Shown: one piece after another, positions 27,979 through 37,128 of the stretch
Numbering within the stretch: the first letter of the stretch is position 1
Layout of the letters: each line of letters begins with the position of its first letter
NCBI GenBank assembly: GCA_902571095.1
Contig: CACGAV010000001.1
Coordinates: 20,620-84,619, forward strand
Source: an uncultured Pelagibacteraceae bacterium
Lineage (GTDB): Bacteria > Pseudomonadota > Alphaproteobacteria > Pelagibacterales > Pelagibacteraceae
Reading direction: 5' to 3'
DNA: 64,000 bases
Program-made: the position numbers and the translations under genes
The notes under the pieces: generated by a model
What the model was told of the DNA's origin: nothing
The model's database searches: none
What the model saw: only the letters and a program-made list of their open reading frames with translations

Positions 27979-29372
27979 GAAATTTGTATTGCATAATCGT
28001 ATCTTCCAATTTCAGTTGCAAGTTTTGCAGCCAAAACTTCACTTCCCTTATTAATATCATCAATTGACAAGTGTTTAAGTATATCTTTTGTGTACTTAGT
28101 TTTATTTAGTTCTTTTAAAAGAATTACATGTTTAACTAGAGGTTTTTTATTAAATTCTTTTTCATATTCTTTAGAAAATTTAGATTGATCTTCTAATTGA
28201 AATTCTCCGGATGGATTAATTTTCCTGAATGATAACTGACCATAAAAAGTTGTTAAATACTCTGACCCTTGCTCGTAAAAATTATTTGATATATTAGTAT
28301 TTCCTAATTTCTCATACGTACGTCCCAACCAATATGCTCCTCTAGCAAGGCTGATCGGGTAACCGACATTTTCATAAAATTTTTTAAAATGTTTTAGTGC
28401 TAAATTTGGATTGTCAAGAAAACTTAACGCAATCCATCCAGACATCCATTCTGCTTCAGCAAGTTCAGGACCTTCTTCTAAAGCATGATTTTTTGCAACA
28501 TTATAGGCTAATTGATATTTTTTCTTATATATTAAAGATCTACTTATTATTTGTCTTTCCTTCCACCAAAGATCAGCTCTTACTAATTCAGTTTTATCTA
28601 AAGGCGCCGCATTTATAATTTCTAAAGATGACTCAACTCTACCTCTTCTTCTTCTCCATTTTAATCTATCATATTTCAAACCAATGTCTGACTTTAGATG
28701 AGTTGGTACTTGTGAAATTGCGTTATCAACTCCATAAGAATTACTCATTAATATTTGTCTTGCATTAAATAAAGCTCTTTCATTTTTTGGAAGATATCTC
28801 AAAATTCTTTTAAGATCCCAATACTTATATTCCCACGCCATATATTCAGCTCTATTTATGTGATCTTCTGAATTCAAAAATTTATATTTCTTATTTAAGT
28901 ACCTAAGATCCTTAGAGCTTAGCGATGCACTTATCCAACCCTCTTTAATTAAACTTTCACCCTTTGAAATATCACCTTTTATTAAAAAAGACTCACCTAG
29001 TTTAATTTTTCCAAAACCACTAAGAGGCTCCGAAGATTCAAACCAACCTATAACAGTATTTGGACTATTAGAATTAAGATTGATTTTATGTTCAGCAAGG
29101 TATTTTAATCTATTTATTCTTGGATATTCAGGATTATTATCAATGAATTTTATATAATCAGAAAAAGTGGCTTTATTTGATTTTTCTTTTAAATATATCC
29201 ACCAAATTAAATTTTTAAAATCTTTATCTTTTACCTTTTTGGTTGTTCTAAATACATTTAGCCATTTTTTTTCTTTAATATTTGAAAATATTTGCTTTGC
29301 ATATTCATAATCTTTTTTTGACAAAACTTGAGAAACAGAGGCTTCTTTACTAGTTATTTTTTTAAAAGTTAC

Positions 29373-29675
29373 AGGTTTTTCTTCTGGAAGTATAAAAAAA
29401 CCTTCCAACTCTTTACTGTTTAAAATTTCTGCTTTTTTTGTTTCTTTTTTTAAAACAGGTTTTTCCTTTATAATTTTTTTTCCATCCTTGTCTAAATCTA
29501 ATGATTTTAATGGCGCCTGTTTAGTAGAAATTTTTTTAAGGGGTTTTTTCTCTGGTAAAATAATATCTTTAATTACCACTTTTGTTTTAAATCCAGGTTT
29601 TTCTTGGGGCAGGATTGTTGAATTTGGAGTGTTTTTTCTAATAATTAATTTTTTCGGTTTTTTTTCTGGTAAAAT
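29373..29675 (-). repeat. Four ILPxxKP peptide repeats in the transglycosylase N-terminal linker
   Basis: Residues 28-34, 48-54, 66-72 and 122-128 of the upstream part read ILPEKKP, ILPQEKP, ILPEKKP and ILPEEKP, separated by lysine-rich spacers. The repeats lie between the presumed signal peptide and the helical domain, hence outside the inner membrane if exported. They could be a flexible or binding linker; no known function is recognised. Confidence 0.8.
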
Positions 29676-29795
29676 AATTGATTTTGTGTCTGAATTAACA
29701 CTTGAATTGTGTAATGTTACAAATAAAAAAACTAGACTAATTAAAAGTTTAAGCATAAAATTTTGACGATTAAATTAATTACTATATAAAGAATT

Positions 29796-30668
29796 ATGTT
29801 CAAAGGTTCAATTGTAGCTTTAATAACACCTTTTAAAAACAACATGATGGATGAAGAAAGATATAGATCCCTCATACATTATCATATATCTAACGGAACC
29901 AAAGCGGTAGTGCCAGCAGGGACTACCGGAGAATCACCAACCCTAAATCATGACGAGCACAAAAAAGTCATCGAAATAGCAGTAAAAGAATGTAAGGATA
30001 AAATACCTGTAATAGCTGGAACTGGATCGAATTCAACCGCAGAAGCAATTGAACTATCCAAGCACGCTGAAAAAGCAGGAGCAGATGGCCTTTTAGTTGT
30101 AACGCCGTATTACAACAAACCAGTGCAAGAAGGTCTATTTCAACATTACAAATTAATTAATGATAATGTTGGTATACCTATAATTATTTATAATATTCCA
30201 CCAAGATCTGTAGTTGATATGTCAGTTGATACTATGGCGAGACTCTTTGAATTAAAAAATATTGTTGGAGTTAAAGATGCAACAGCTGATTTGAATAGAG
30301 TTAACCAGCAATTAGAAAAAATGGGTTCTGAATTTATTCAGTTGTCAGGTGAAGATGGCACAGCATTAGAATTTAATATGCGAGGTGGTGTTGGATGTAT
30401 ATCTGTTACAGCAAATATCGCCGCTAAATTATGTGCTGATTTCCAAGATGCTTGCTTAAATAAAAATTATAAACTTGCAAAAGAAATTAATGATAAATTA
30501 ATGCCATTACACAAAGCATTATTCTTGGAAAGCAATCCAAGCCCAGTTAAATATGCAGCAAGTTTACTCAAATTATCCCCTGAGGATGTTAGATTGCCTT
30601 TGGTTAAAGTTACTGAAAATACAAAAAAAGAAGTAGAAAAAGCTCTTAAATTTGCAGACCTGCTTTAA
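29796..30668 (+). CDS. dapA: 4-hydroxy-tetrahydrodipicolinate synthase
   Basis: Condenses pyruvate with aspartate semialdehyde on the lysine/diaminopimelate route. The 290-residue TIM barrel has [17 protein letters not shown] (pyruvate carboxylate and Thr-Thr relay), [21 protein letters not shown] with the catalytic tyrosine, and [11 protein letters not shown] with the Schiff-base lysine. Start is 39 bases from the divergent transglycosylase gene. It overlaps smpB by one base, heading a long operon. Confidence 0.97.
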   Translation: MFKGSIVALITPFKNNMMDEERYRSLIHYHISNGTKAVVPAGTTGESPTLNHDEHKKVIEIAVKECKDKIPVIAGTGSNSTAEAIELSKHAEKAGADGLLVVTPYYNKPVQEGLFQHYKLINDNVGIPIIIYNIPPRSVVDMSVDTMARLFELKNIVGVKDATADLNRVNQQLEKMGSEFIQLSGEDGTALEFNMRGGVGCISVTANIAAKLCADFQDACLNKNYKLAKEINDKLMPLHKALFLESNPSPVKYAASLLKLSPEDVRLPLVKVTENTKKEVEKALKFADLL

Positions 30669-31138
30669 TGAAAGCAAAAAATAAAAGTAGTATTAAAATT
30701 GTTTGCAACAACAGAAAAGCTAGATTTAATTATTTTTTTAATGAATTAATTGAAGCTGGGATTGTTTTGAAAGGATCTGAAGTAAAATCTTTAAGAGAAG
30801 GCAAGGGTAATATAACAGACTCATATGCCACAGATAGTAATGGAGAAATTTACTTAATCAATTCACATATTCCTTTATATAAACAATCTAGTTACAATAA
30901 TCATAATCCTAGGGATATGAGAAAATTATTATTAAATAAAAAGGAAATTAATAAAATGTTGGGAAAAATCAATAGAGAAGGATTAACAATAATACCAACA
31001 AAATTATACTTTAAAAAAGGAAAAGCTAAGGTTGAACTTGCCATCGCAAAAGGAAAAAAAATTTATGACAAAAGAAATGTTAAAAAGAAACGAGATTGGC
31101 AAAGAGAACAAGCTAGAATATTAAGTAGAAATAAGTAA
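30668..31138 (+). CDS. smpB: SsrA-binding protein SmpB
   Basis: SmpB delivers tmRNA to stalled ribosomes. The 156-residue beta-barrel protein has [85 protein letters not shown] and the basic C-terminal tail [15 protein letters not shown] that enters the mRNA channel. dapA-smpB adjacency is common in alphaproteobacteria. The tmRNA gene itself is not in the window. Confidence 0.97.
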   Translation: MKAKNKSSIKIVCNNRKARFNYFFNELIEAGIVLKGSEVKSLREGKGNITDSYATDSNGEIYLINSHIPLYKQSSYNNHNPRDMRKLLLNKKEINKMLGKINREGLTIIPTKLYFKKGKAKVELAIAKGKKIYDKRNVKKKRDWQREQARILSRNK

Positions 31139-31140
31139 AT

Positions 31141-31674
31141 ATGATTTTTCTAGGCATAGGATCTAATTTACCCTCAAAATTTGGAGATAGACAGAAAAAT
31201 ATTGAGTTAGCTATATCCTTTTTAAAAAAATATAAAATAAATGTATTTAAGAAGTCTAGTTTCTACGAAACTTTTTCATATCCAAACAAAAAAGACCCAA
31301 AGTTTTTAAATGTTGTTGTATCAGTGAATACAAATCTAAAACCAGAAAATCTAATTACAGTTTTAATAAACATTGAAAAAAAACTTGAAAGAAAAAGAGA
31401 AAAAAAAAATGAGCCAAGAACATGTGATATTGATATAATCGATTATAATCAGCAAATAATTGAAGTAAAAAATAATGCTTTAGATCTAACAATTCCCCAT
31501 AAAAACATGTCCAACAGAAATTTTGTTTTATATCCTTTGAAAGAAATTTGCCCTAATTGGAAACATCCAATAACAAAAACAGAAATCAACGATTTGATAG
31601 ATAATTTAAAAATTGAGAATAATGAGATTACAAAATTAAGTTTAAATGGTATAAACAAACATGTTGAAAAATGA
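31141..31674 (+). CDS. folK: 6-hydroxymethyl-7,8-dihydropterin pyrophosphokinase
   Basis: Transfers pyrophosphate from ATP to hydroxymethyl dihydropterin in folate synthesis. It opens with FLGIGSNL and carries FLNVVVSVNTNL, the catalytic signature EPRTCDIDIIDYNQ and TIPHKNMSNRNFVLYPLKEI. The 177 residues are near usual length. It sits between smpB and rel, where many relatives have rpoZ, and its 3' end overlaps the rel start by 14 bases. No folP or folB is adjacent. Confidence 0.93.
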   Translation: MIFLGIGSNLPSKFGDRQKNIELAISFLKKYKINVFKKSSFYETFSYPNKKDPKFLNVVVSVNTNLKPENLITVLINIEKKLERKREKKNEPRTCDIDIIDYNQQIIEVKNNALDLTIPHKNMSNRNFVLYPLKEICPNWKHPITKTEINDLIDNLKIENNEITKLSLNGINKHVEK

Positions 31675-33406
31675 AGAACTTATTAAGAAAATTAAATCTT
31701 ATAACAGATTTTTTAACCCAGAGGCTTTAACAAGAGCATATAATTTTGCGCTTGAAGCACACAAAAATCAAAAAAGAGATGAAGGCACCCCCTATGTAAG
31801 TCACCCTATTGCTGTTGCAAATATTTTAACCGAACTTAAATTAGATAGTGCAACAATAACGACTGGTCTTTTACATGATACAATAGAAGATACTAAAGCG
31901 ACATATAACTCTGTTAAAAAAGAATTTGGCCAAGAAGTTGCAGATTTAGTTGACGGTGTAACCAAAATTTCTATTTTTGAAGAACAGGCTGCAAATAACT
32001 CAAAAGCTGAAAACTTAAGAAAACTTATTCTTGCTACCTCAAAAGATATAAGAGTTTTGCTTGTAAAACTGGCAGATAGATTACACAACATGCGAACAAT
32101 AAATTCAGTGAAAGATGAAGATAAAAAAATAAGAAAAGCAAAAGAGACAATGGAAATATATGCCCCTTTAGCTGATAGAATGGGAATGAATAGAATTAGA
32201 GATGAATTAGAGGATTTGTCTTTTTCAATATTGAATTCTGAAGCAAGGAATTTAATCTTAGATAGATTATATTTAATTAAAAACAAAAGAGAAGATATTT
32301 TGAAGCAAGTTTCATACGAACTTCAAGAATTACTTAAATTAAATAAAATTGACGCAGATATAATTGGTAGAGAAAAAACTCCTTTTTCAATATGGCGCAA
32401 AATGCAAAACAAAAGAATTTCTTTAGAACAACTAACTGATATTGTAGGTTTTAGAGTAATTTTAAAAAATATTAATGATTGTTATATTACATTAGGTTTA
32501 TTCCACAGCAAATATTCTGCAATACCAGGAAAGTTTAAGGATTACATCTCAACACCAAAAATAAATCAATATAAGTCAATCCATACCTCAGTTATTGGGC
32601 CCATGAAAAAAAGAATTGAAATACAAATTAGAACCAAACCTATGCATGAATTTGCAGAAAGAGGTATCGCATCACATTGGAAATATAAATCTTCAGAAAA
32701 ATTTTCTGAATTATCATGGAAAGAATATGATTGGTTAAGAGATCTTGTAGAAATTATTGAAACAGGAGGTAGCCCAGAGCACTTTTTTGAATTTACAAAA
32801 CTTCAAATGTTTCAGGACAATGTTTTTTGTTTTACGCCTAAAGGCGCTGTTATTAAATTACCCAAGGATGCCTCACCAATAGACTTTGCATATGCAGTGC
32901 ATACAAAAATAGGGGATACAGCAATTGGGTGTGAAATTAATGGTAAATCATCTGCTCTTCAATCTACCCTTAAAAATGGAGATATGATAAAAATAATCAC
33001 GTCAAAAAAAGTTTCGCCATCATTACACTGGCTTTCTACAAGTAAGACTGGAAAGGCACGAGCCTCAATTAGAAAACATTGGCAAGGAAGATTAATGGAA
33101 AACGACTCAAAAATTAAAGAGTACACATCTACATTATCAATTGATCTTCCACATAAACCTGGAATACTCGGTAAAGTAAGCACATTAATTGGAATTAATG
33201 GTGCAAATATCATTAATATTGAATTGACTAAAAGAAATAAAGATTTTCTTCAGTTTCTGTTTGATTTACAAATAAAAGATTTAAAAAACTTTACAAACTT
33301 GATAAGTCAATTAAAACAACAAAACTTAAAATTTAAAGTAATACGTCACAAAAAGAAAAAGTATGCTTTCATACAAAGAGTCCTTAAAAATTTTAAAAGA
33401 AACTAG
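31661..33406 (+). CDS. rel: Bifunctional (p)ppGpp synthetase/hydrolase, short Rel
   Basis: The hydrolase domain has SHPIAVANIL with His48 and LLHDTIEDT with HD72-73; the synthetase domain has DIVGFRVIL, FKDYISTPKINQYKSIHTSVIGP and IQIRTKPMHEFAERGIASHWKYK; TGS runs from about residue 388; a C-terminal ACT domain begins near 490. The segment between them is nearly absent: normal long RSH enzymes of about 720-750 residues have a helical and a CC/zinc-finger domain there. Total is 581 residues. The product should make and degrade the starvation alarmone. It overlaps folK (14 bases) and pyrE (44 bases). Confidence 0.94.
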   Translation: MLKNEELIKKIKSYNRFFNPEALTRAYNFALEAHKNQKRDEGTPYVSHPIAVANILTELKLDSATITTGLLHDTIEDTKATYNSVKKEFGQEVADLVDGVTKISIFEEQAANNSKAENLRKLILATSKDIRVLLVKLADRLHNMRTINSVKDEDKKIRKAKETMEIYAPLADRMGMNRIRDELEDLSFSILNSEARNLILDRLYLIKNKREDILKQVSYELQELLKLNKIDADIIGREKTPFSIWRKMQNKRISLEQLTDIVGFRVILKNINDCYITLGLFHSKYSAIPGKFKDYISTPKINQYKSIHTSVIGPMKKRIEIQIRTKPMHEFAERGIASHWKYKSSEKFSELSWKEYDWLRDLVEIIETGGSPEHFFEFTKLQMFQDNVFCFTPKGAVIKLPKDASPIDFAYAVHTKIGDTAIGCEINGKSSALQSTLKNGDMIKIITSKKVSPSLHWLSTSKTGKARASIRKHWQGRLMENDSKIKEYTSTLSIDLPHKPGILGKVSTLIGINGANIINIELTKRNKDFLQFLFDLQIKDLKNFTNLISQLKQQNLKFKVIRHKKKKYAFIQRVLKNFKRN

Positions 33407-33944
33407 TGCACTAGTAGAAGGGCACTTTATTTTATCCTCTGGACTACATAGCGATAAATATATTCAATGTGCAAAACTTTTAAGCAAACCAGCACAAGCA
33501 AAAGAAATTTGTTTATCATTAGCTGAGAAAATTAAAAATAACTTTAAAAAAATTGACTTAATATTATCCCCTGCTATTGGTGGCATTGTGATTGGATATG
33601 AGATTGGGAGAATTTTAAATATCGAAACTATTTTTGCAGAAAGAGTTAACGGATTATTTGAACTTAGACGAGGTTTTGAAATAAAAAAGGAAAAAAAAAT
33701 ATTAATTCTTGAGGATGTTATAACTACAGGTAAGTCAAGTTTAGAGTGTTCACAATTAGTAAAAAAAGCTGACGCACAATTATTAGGCTTTGCTGCCCTC
33801 ATTGATAGATCTGGTGGCAAAAGTTTAATTAATGAAAAAATTATTTCACAATTAGAAATGTTAATTCCTACATATAATAAAGATAATTTACCAAAACATC
33901 TTCAAGGCATTAAACCTACTAAGCCTGGGAGCAGATTTTTATAA
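33363..33944 (+). CDS. pyrE: Orotate phosphoribosyltransferase
   Basis: Forms OMP from orotate and PRPP in pyrimidine synthesis. The 193-residue enzyme has TSALVEGHFILSSGLHSDKYIQC, LILSPAIGGIVIGYEIGR and the PRPP-binding ILILEDVITTGKSSLE. The first 15 codons lie inside rel in another frame, a 44-base overlap. No later Met precedes the conserved GHFILSSGLHSD, so the start is kept. It is joined to pdxJ by a one-base overlap. Confidence 0.95.
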   Translation: MLSYKESLKILKETSALVEGHFILSSGLHSDKYIQCAKLLSKPAQAKEICLSLAEKIKNNFKKIDLILSPAIGGIVIGYEIGRILNIETIFAERVNGLFELRRGFEIKKEKKILILEDVITTGKSSLECSQLVKKADAQLLGFAALIDRSGGKSLINEKIISQLEMLIPTYNKDNLPKHLQGIKPTKPGSRFL

Positions 33945-34669
33945 TGTCCAAACCTAAACTGGGTATAAACATTGATCATGTTGCTACAGTAAGAAATGCC
34001 CGAGGCGAAAATTACCCTAGCCCTTTAAGAGCTGCTTTATTAGTACAAAACTATGGCGGAGACTCAGTGACAATTCATTTAAGAGAAGATAGAAGGCATA
34101 TAAAAGACAAAGATCTTATTCAAATTAAAGCAAACCTTAAAATACCTTTGAATTTAGAGATTGCTCCTACAAAAAAAATGTTAAAAATTACACTTAAACA
34201 TAAACCAGCTTATGTTTGCATCGTCCCAGAAAAAAGAAAAGAAATTACTACAGAGGGTGGATTAAATTTAAAAAGAAACTTAAATTTTTTGAGAAAATCA
34301 ATTAAAGAACTCAAAAGTAAAAACATTAGAACAAGTTTGTTTATAGAACCAAATATTGCTGACATAAAAATTGCAAAACAATTGAATGTCGACTGTGTTG
34401 AGCTTCATACTGGTAAATTTTGTAATTTGCACAATAAAAAAAAGAATACTAAAAGTGAGTTTTTAAAGATCAAAAAATCTGTTAATTTTGCAAAAAGAAA
34501 TAATCTTGAACCTCACGCAGGTCACGGGATAACCTTTTCTTCCGCTAAAATATTATCAAGAATAAAGGATATTAAAGAATTCAATATAGGACACTTTTTA
34601 ATTGGAGAATCAATTTTTATAGGTATAAAAGATTGTATCAAACTTTTTAAAAAAATATTAAAAAAATGA
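33944..34669 (+). CDS. pdxJ: Pyridoxine 5'-phosphate synthase
   Basis: Closes the ring of vitamin B6 from 1-deoxyxylulose 5-phosphate and 3-amino-1-hydroxyacetone phosphate. The barrel begins KLGINIDHVATVRNARGENYPSPLRAALL, continues with DSVTIHLREDRRHIKDKD, VCIVPEKRKEITTEGGL and VELHTGKFC, and ends with EPHAGHGITFSSAK...EFNIGHFLIGESIFIGI. The 241 residues are complete. Genes pdxJ-acpS-lepB-rnc are a usual alphaproteobacterial series. Confidence 0.97.
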   Translation: MSKPKLGINIDHVATVRNARGENYPSPLRAALLVQNYGGDSVTIHLREDRRHIKDKDLIQIKANLKIPLNLEIAPTKKMLKITLKHKPAYVCIVPEKRKEITTEGGLNLKRNLNFLRKSIKELKSKNIRTSLFIEPNIADIKIAKQLNVDCVELHTGKFCNLHNKKKNTKSEFLKIKKSVNFAKRNNLEPHAGHGITFSSAKILSRIKDIKEFNIGHFLIGESIFIGIKDCIKLFKKILKK

Positions 34670-35055
34670 ATATTTTTGGCATAGGCACTGATATAATCAA
34701 TATTAGCAGAATTAAAAAATCCTTAAAAAGTAATAAAAGATTAAAAAAAAAAATTTTTACGAATTATGAAATTAACGCTTGTGAGAAACGAAAAAATAAA
34801 ACGGAATGTTATGCTAAGAGGTTTGCTGCAAAGGAGGCTCTTTTTAAAGCCATCAGAACTGATGGAGTGTTAAAGTTTCAAGATGTAGAAGTTAGAAATG
34901 ATAAAAACGGTGCACCAGCTTTTAATATCAAGAATAATTCAAAGATTAAATTAAAAAAGAAATTTAAAAAGAAAAAATACAAAATTTTTCTTTCATTGTC
35001 TGATGATAAACCCTGGGCTGTGGCAACAGCAATAATTTTTGTTAATAGTAAATAA
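34666..35055 (+). CDS. acpS: Holo-[acyl-carrier-protein] synthase
   Basis: Transfers phosphopantetheine from CoA to apo-ACP. Conserved parts are GIGTDIINISRI with the Mg2+-binding aspartate, the ECYAKRFAAKEALFKAI helix and LSLSDDKPWAVATAII near the C-terminus, where HxE/HxD of many homologues reads SLSDD. The 129-residue length is typical. It overlaps pdxJ by four bases and lepB by one. Confidence 0.95.
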   Translation: MNIFGIGTDIINISRIKKSLKSNKRLKKKIFTNYEINACEKRKNKTECYAKRFAAKEALFKAIRTDGVLKFQDVEVRNDKNGAPAFNIKNNSKIKLKKKFKKKKYKIFLSLSDDKPWAVATAIIFVNSK

Positions 35056-35783
35056 TGATTTCAAAAATTTTAGATAATCTTAAAACTCTTTTTATTGCGT
35101 TATTTATCGCAATTTTAATCAGATCTCTGTTTTTTCAACCATTTTATATTCCTTCCTCTTCTATGGAACCCACACTCTTAGTTGGTGATAGAATTTTTGT
35201 TTCTAAATATACTTATGGATATAGCAAGCACTCTTTCCCATTTAGTCCACCTTTGTTTAATAGTAGAATTTTTTTTTCAAAACCAAACTATGGTGATTTA
35301 GTTGTTTTTAAAACTCCATCAGACAATAGAACAGATTACATCAAAAGACTTATAGGCTTACCCGGTGATAAAATACAAATCATTAATGGCGACTTATTTA
35401 TAAATAGTAAAAAAATTAAAAAAAATCAAACGCAAAATCACACAGAAGTTAAATGTGCCACAGAAAAGATACCAATAGTTTCTTACAATGAAATTTTACC
35501 AAATAATAAAAAACATCAAGTCGTATATTTTCAGATTGGAAGTATGGTTAATTCAGATATTTATACTGTACCAAACAAGCACTATTTTTTGTTAGGTGAT
35601 AATAGAGATTGTTCTAGAGATAGCAGATTTTTGTCAAGTGTTGGATACGTGCATGAAAACAATCTTGTTGGTAAAGCTAGAGTAATTTTTTTTTCAAATG
35701 ATACTGACAAAAGTAGTTTTTTATATTTTTGGAATTGGAAAAATTCATTACGATTTGAAAGATTTTTTAATATTTTAAAATGA
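35055..35783 (+). CDS. lepB: Signal peptidase I
   Basis: Cleaves signal peptides of exported proteins at the outer face of the inner membrane. A single N-terminal membrane segment (LFIALFIAILIRSLFFQPF) is followed by the catalytic serine box IPSSSMEPTLLVGDRIFVSKYTYG and the lysine box DYIKRLIGLPGDKIQI, then LLGDNRDCSRDSRF. The 242-residue length fits the compact alphaproteobacterial form. It lies in the acpS-lepB-rnc series with overlaps on both sides. Confidence 0.97.
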   Translation: MISKILDNLKTLFIALFIAILIRSLFFQPFYIPSSSMEPTLLVGDRIFVSKYTYGYSKHSFPFSPPLFNSRIFFSKPNYGDLVVFKTPSDNRTDYIKRLIGLPGDKIQIINGDLFINSKKIKKNQTQNHTEVKCATEKIPIVSYNEILPNNKKHQVVYFQIGSMVNSDIYTVPNKHYFLLGDNRDCSRDSRFLSSVGYVHENNLVGKARVIFFSNDTDKSSFLYFWNWKNSLRFERFFNILK

Positions 35784-36448
35784 AAAATACTTTAAAAAAA
35801 ATTGAAAATTATTTAAAAATAAACTTTAATAACAAAGATTTATTGACGAGAAGTCTTACACACAAAAGTTTCGATGAAATAAATAATAATGAAAAATTAG
35901 AGTTTTTAGGTGATAGGGTTATAGGGTTGGCAATTTCTAAAAAATTACTTACCCTTTATCCTAATGAAAATGAGGGAAATATTGATAAGAAATTTTCTAA
36001 CCTCGTCAACAAAAAAACTTGTGCAGATGTTGCAAAAAGATTAAATCTAAAAAAATTTATAAAGACTGGTAAATCAATTGATAAACCAATAAATATCAAT
36101 GATAAAATTTTAAGCGATTGTTGTGAAGCATTAATTGGTGCACTGTATTTAGATCAGGGTTTTGTTTCTTCAGAAAAATTTATAATGAAAAATTGGGATT
36201 ATTATATAAAGAAATCAAACATAACACTAATTGATCCTAAAACAAAATTGCAAGAACATTCTCTGAAAAAATATAAAAGATTACCTTCTTATAAGACATC
36301 TAAACAGATTGGCCCAAATCATAATCCCATTTTTAAAGTTCAGGTTCAAATATTAAATTCTAAAAAGTTTTTTGGATATGGAAAATCAAAAAAAATAGCA
36401 CAAAAAAATGCAGCTCTAAAATTAATTAAAAATTTAAATATTAATTAG
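35780..36448 (+). CDS. rnc: Ribonuclease III
   Basis: Cuts double-stranded RNA, including the rRNA precursor. The RNase III signature EKLEFLGDRVIGLAIS holds the catalytic acidic residues, with LSDCCEALIGALYLDQG as second acidic site; the C-terminal dsRNA-binding domain starts DPKTKLQEHSLKKYKRLPSYKTSKQIGPNHNPIFKVQV. The 222 residues are normal. In related genomes era commonly lies between rnc and recO; here the gap is two bases. Confidence 0.97.
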   Translation: MKNTLKKIENYLKINFNNKDLLTRSLTHKSFDEINNNEKLEFLGDRVIGLAISKKLLTLYPNENEGNIDKKFSNLVNKKTCADVAKRLNLKKFIKTGKSIDKPININDKILSDCCEALIGALYLDQGFVSSEKFIMKNWDYYIKKSNITLIDPKTKLQEHSLKKYKRLPSYKTSKQIGPNHNPIFKVQVQILNSKKFFGYGKSKKIAQKNAALKLIKNLNIN

Positions 36449-36450
36449 AT

Positions 36451-37128
36451 ATGAATTGGGAAGACGAGGGTTATATAATTTCAAAAAACAAGTTTAGAGA
36501 AAATGCTATAATTTTAGATGTTTTTACAAGTAATTATGGAAAGGTAAGCGGTATTGTTTATGGAGGTAACTCAAGAAAGATAAGAAACTATCTTCAATTA
36601 TTTAATAAAATTTTTACCGTTTATAGCTCAAAAGGCGAAAATAGAATTGGATATTTTAAAACAGAGATAATCGAACCGGTTGCGCCAACATATTTTAATG
36701 ATAAATTAAGAATTCTTTCTTTAAACTCTCTTTCATCTATACTTAAGTCCTTGTTACCTGAAAATCAATCTTATAAAAGATTATACAAGTCTTTAGAAAA
36801 ACTCCTTAAAGATTTTAGCAAACCTGATTGGTTAGTAGATTATATTATGTGGGAAATTAATTTTATTAAAAATCTGGGTTATGGTTTTGATCTAAACCCA
36901 GATAATTTTGAAAAATATAGAGATACTAAAACAGTAAATGTAAAATTAGATAATGTGGATTATAAAATTCCTAGCTTCCTTATATTTCATGAAATTAAAA
37001 ATTATAATAATCAAGATATTTATAATGGCCTTGTTTTTTCAAGAAACTTAATGGAAAATAAATTTTTCTTTCCTAACAATCTGCGTTTGCCATATTCAAG
37101 AAAAATGCTCGAACTTAAAGTTCTATAA
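36451..37128 (+). CDS. recO: DNA repair protein RecO
   Basis: RecO helps load RecA on SSB-coated single-stranded DNA. The N-terminal OB fold has WEDEGYIISKNKFRENAIILDVFTSNYGKVSGIVYGG; the middle part reads PTYFNDKLRILSLNSLSSIL and WEINFIKNLGYGFDLNPD. No cysteine zinc finger is present in the C-terminal half. At 225 residues it is slightly short. It converges with hemB, the two coding regions overlapping by six bases. Confidence 0.93.
   Translation: MNWEDEGYIISKNKFRENAIILDVFTSNYGKVSGIVYGGNSRKIRNYLQLFNKIFTVYSSKGENRIGYFKTEIIEPVAPTYFNDKLRILSLNSLSSILKSLLPENQSYKRLYKSLEKLLKDFSKPDWLVDYIMWEINFIKNLGYGFDLNPDNFEKYRDTKTVNVKLDNVDYKIPSFLIFHEIKNYNNQDIYNGLVFSRNLMENKFFFPNNLRLPYSRKMLELKVL

Larger units (their letters stand above)
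27431..29756 (-). pseudogene. slt: Soluble lytic murein transglycosylase gene split by a frameshift
   Basis: The gene reads in two frames. The upstream part (29756 to 27960, 598 residues) has a signal-like hydrophobic start, a linker with four ILPxxKP repeats and a helical superdomain. The downstream part holds the Slt catalytic domain: ITRQESEFDPKANSYAGAKGMMQLM with the catalytic Glu, then AIAAYNAGPKRVRYW. The frames join at an A8 run (27971-27978): seven As would give a continuous ISKK-ASYEKRF protein. A real pseudogene, a sequencing error or slippage-based decoding are all possible. It diverges from dapA, a usual neighbour. Confidence 0.85.

Noticed and set aside
27431..28063. Separate small transglycosylase starting at 28063
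   Set aside because: Its first 27 residues are an alternative reading of the upstream frame, and the two frames fuse into one family-like protein after removal of one A, so it is the 3' part of a single gene.
31801..32286. 161-codon open frame on the minus strand
   Set aside because: It is antisense to the well-conserved rel coding region, and its hydrophobic serine-rich translation is typical of a shadow frame.
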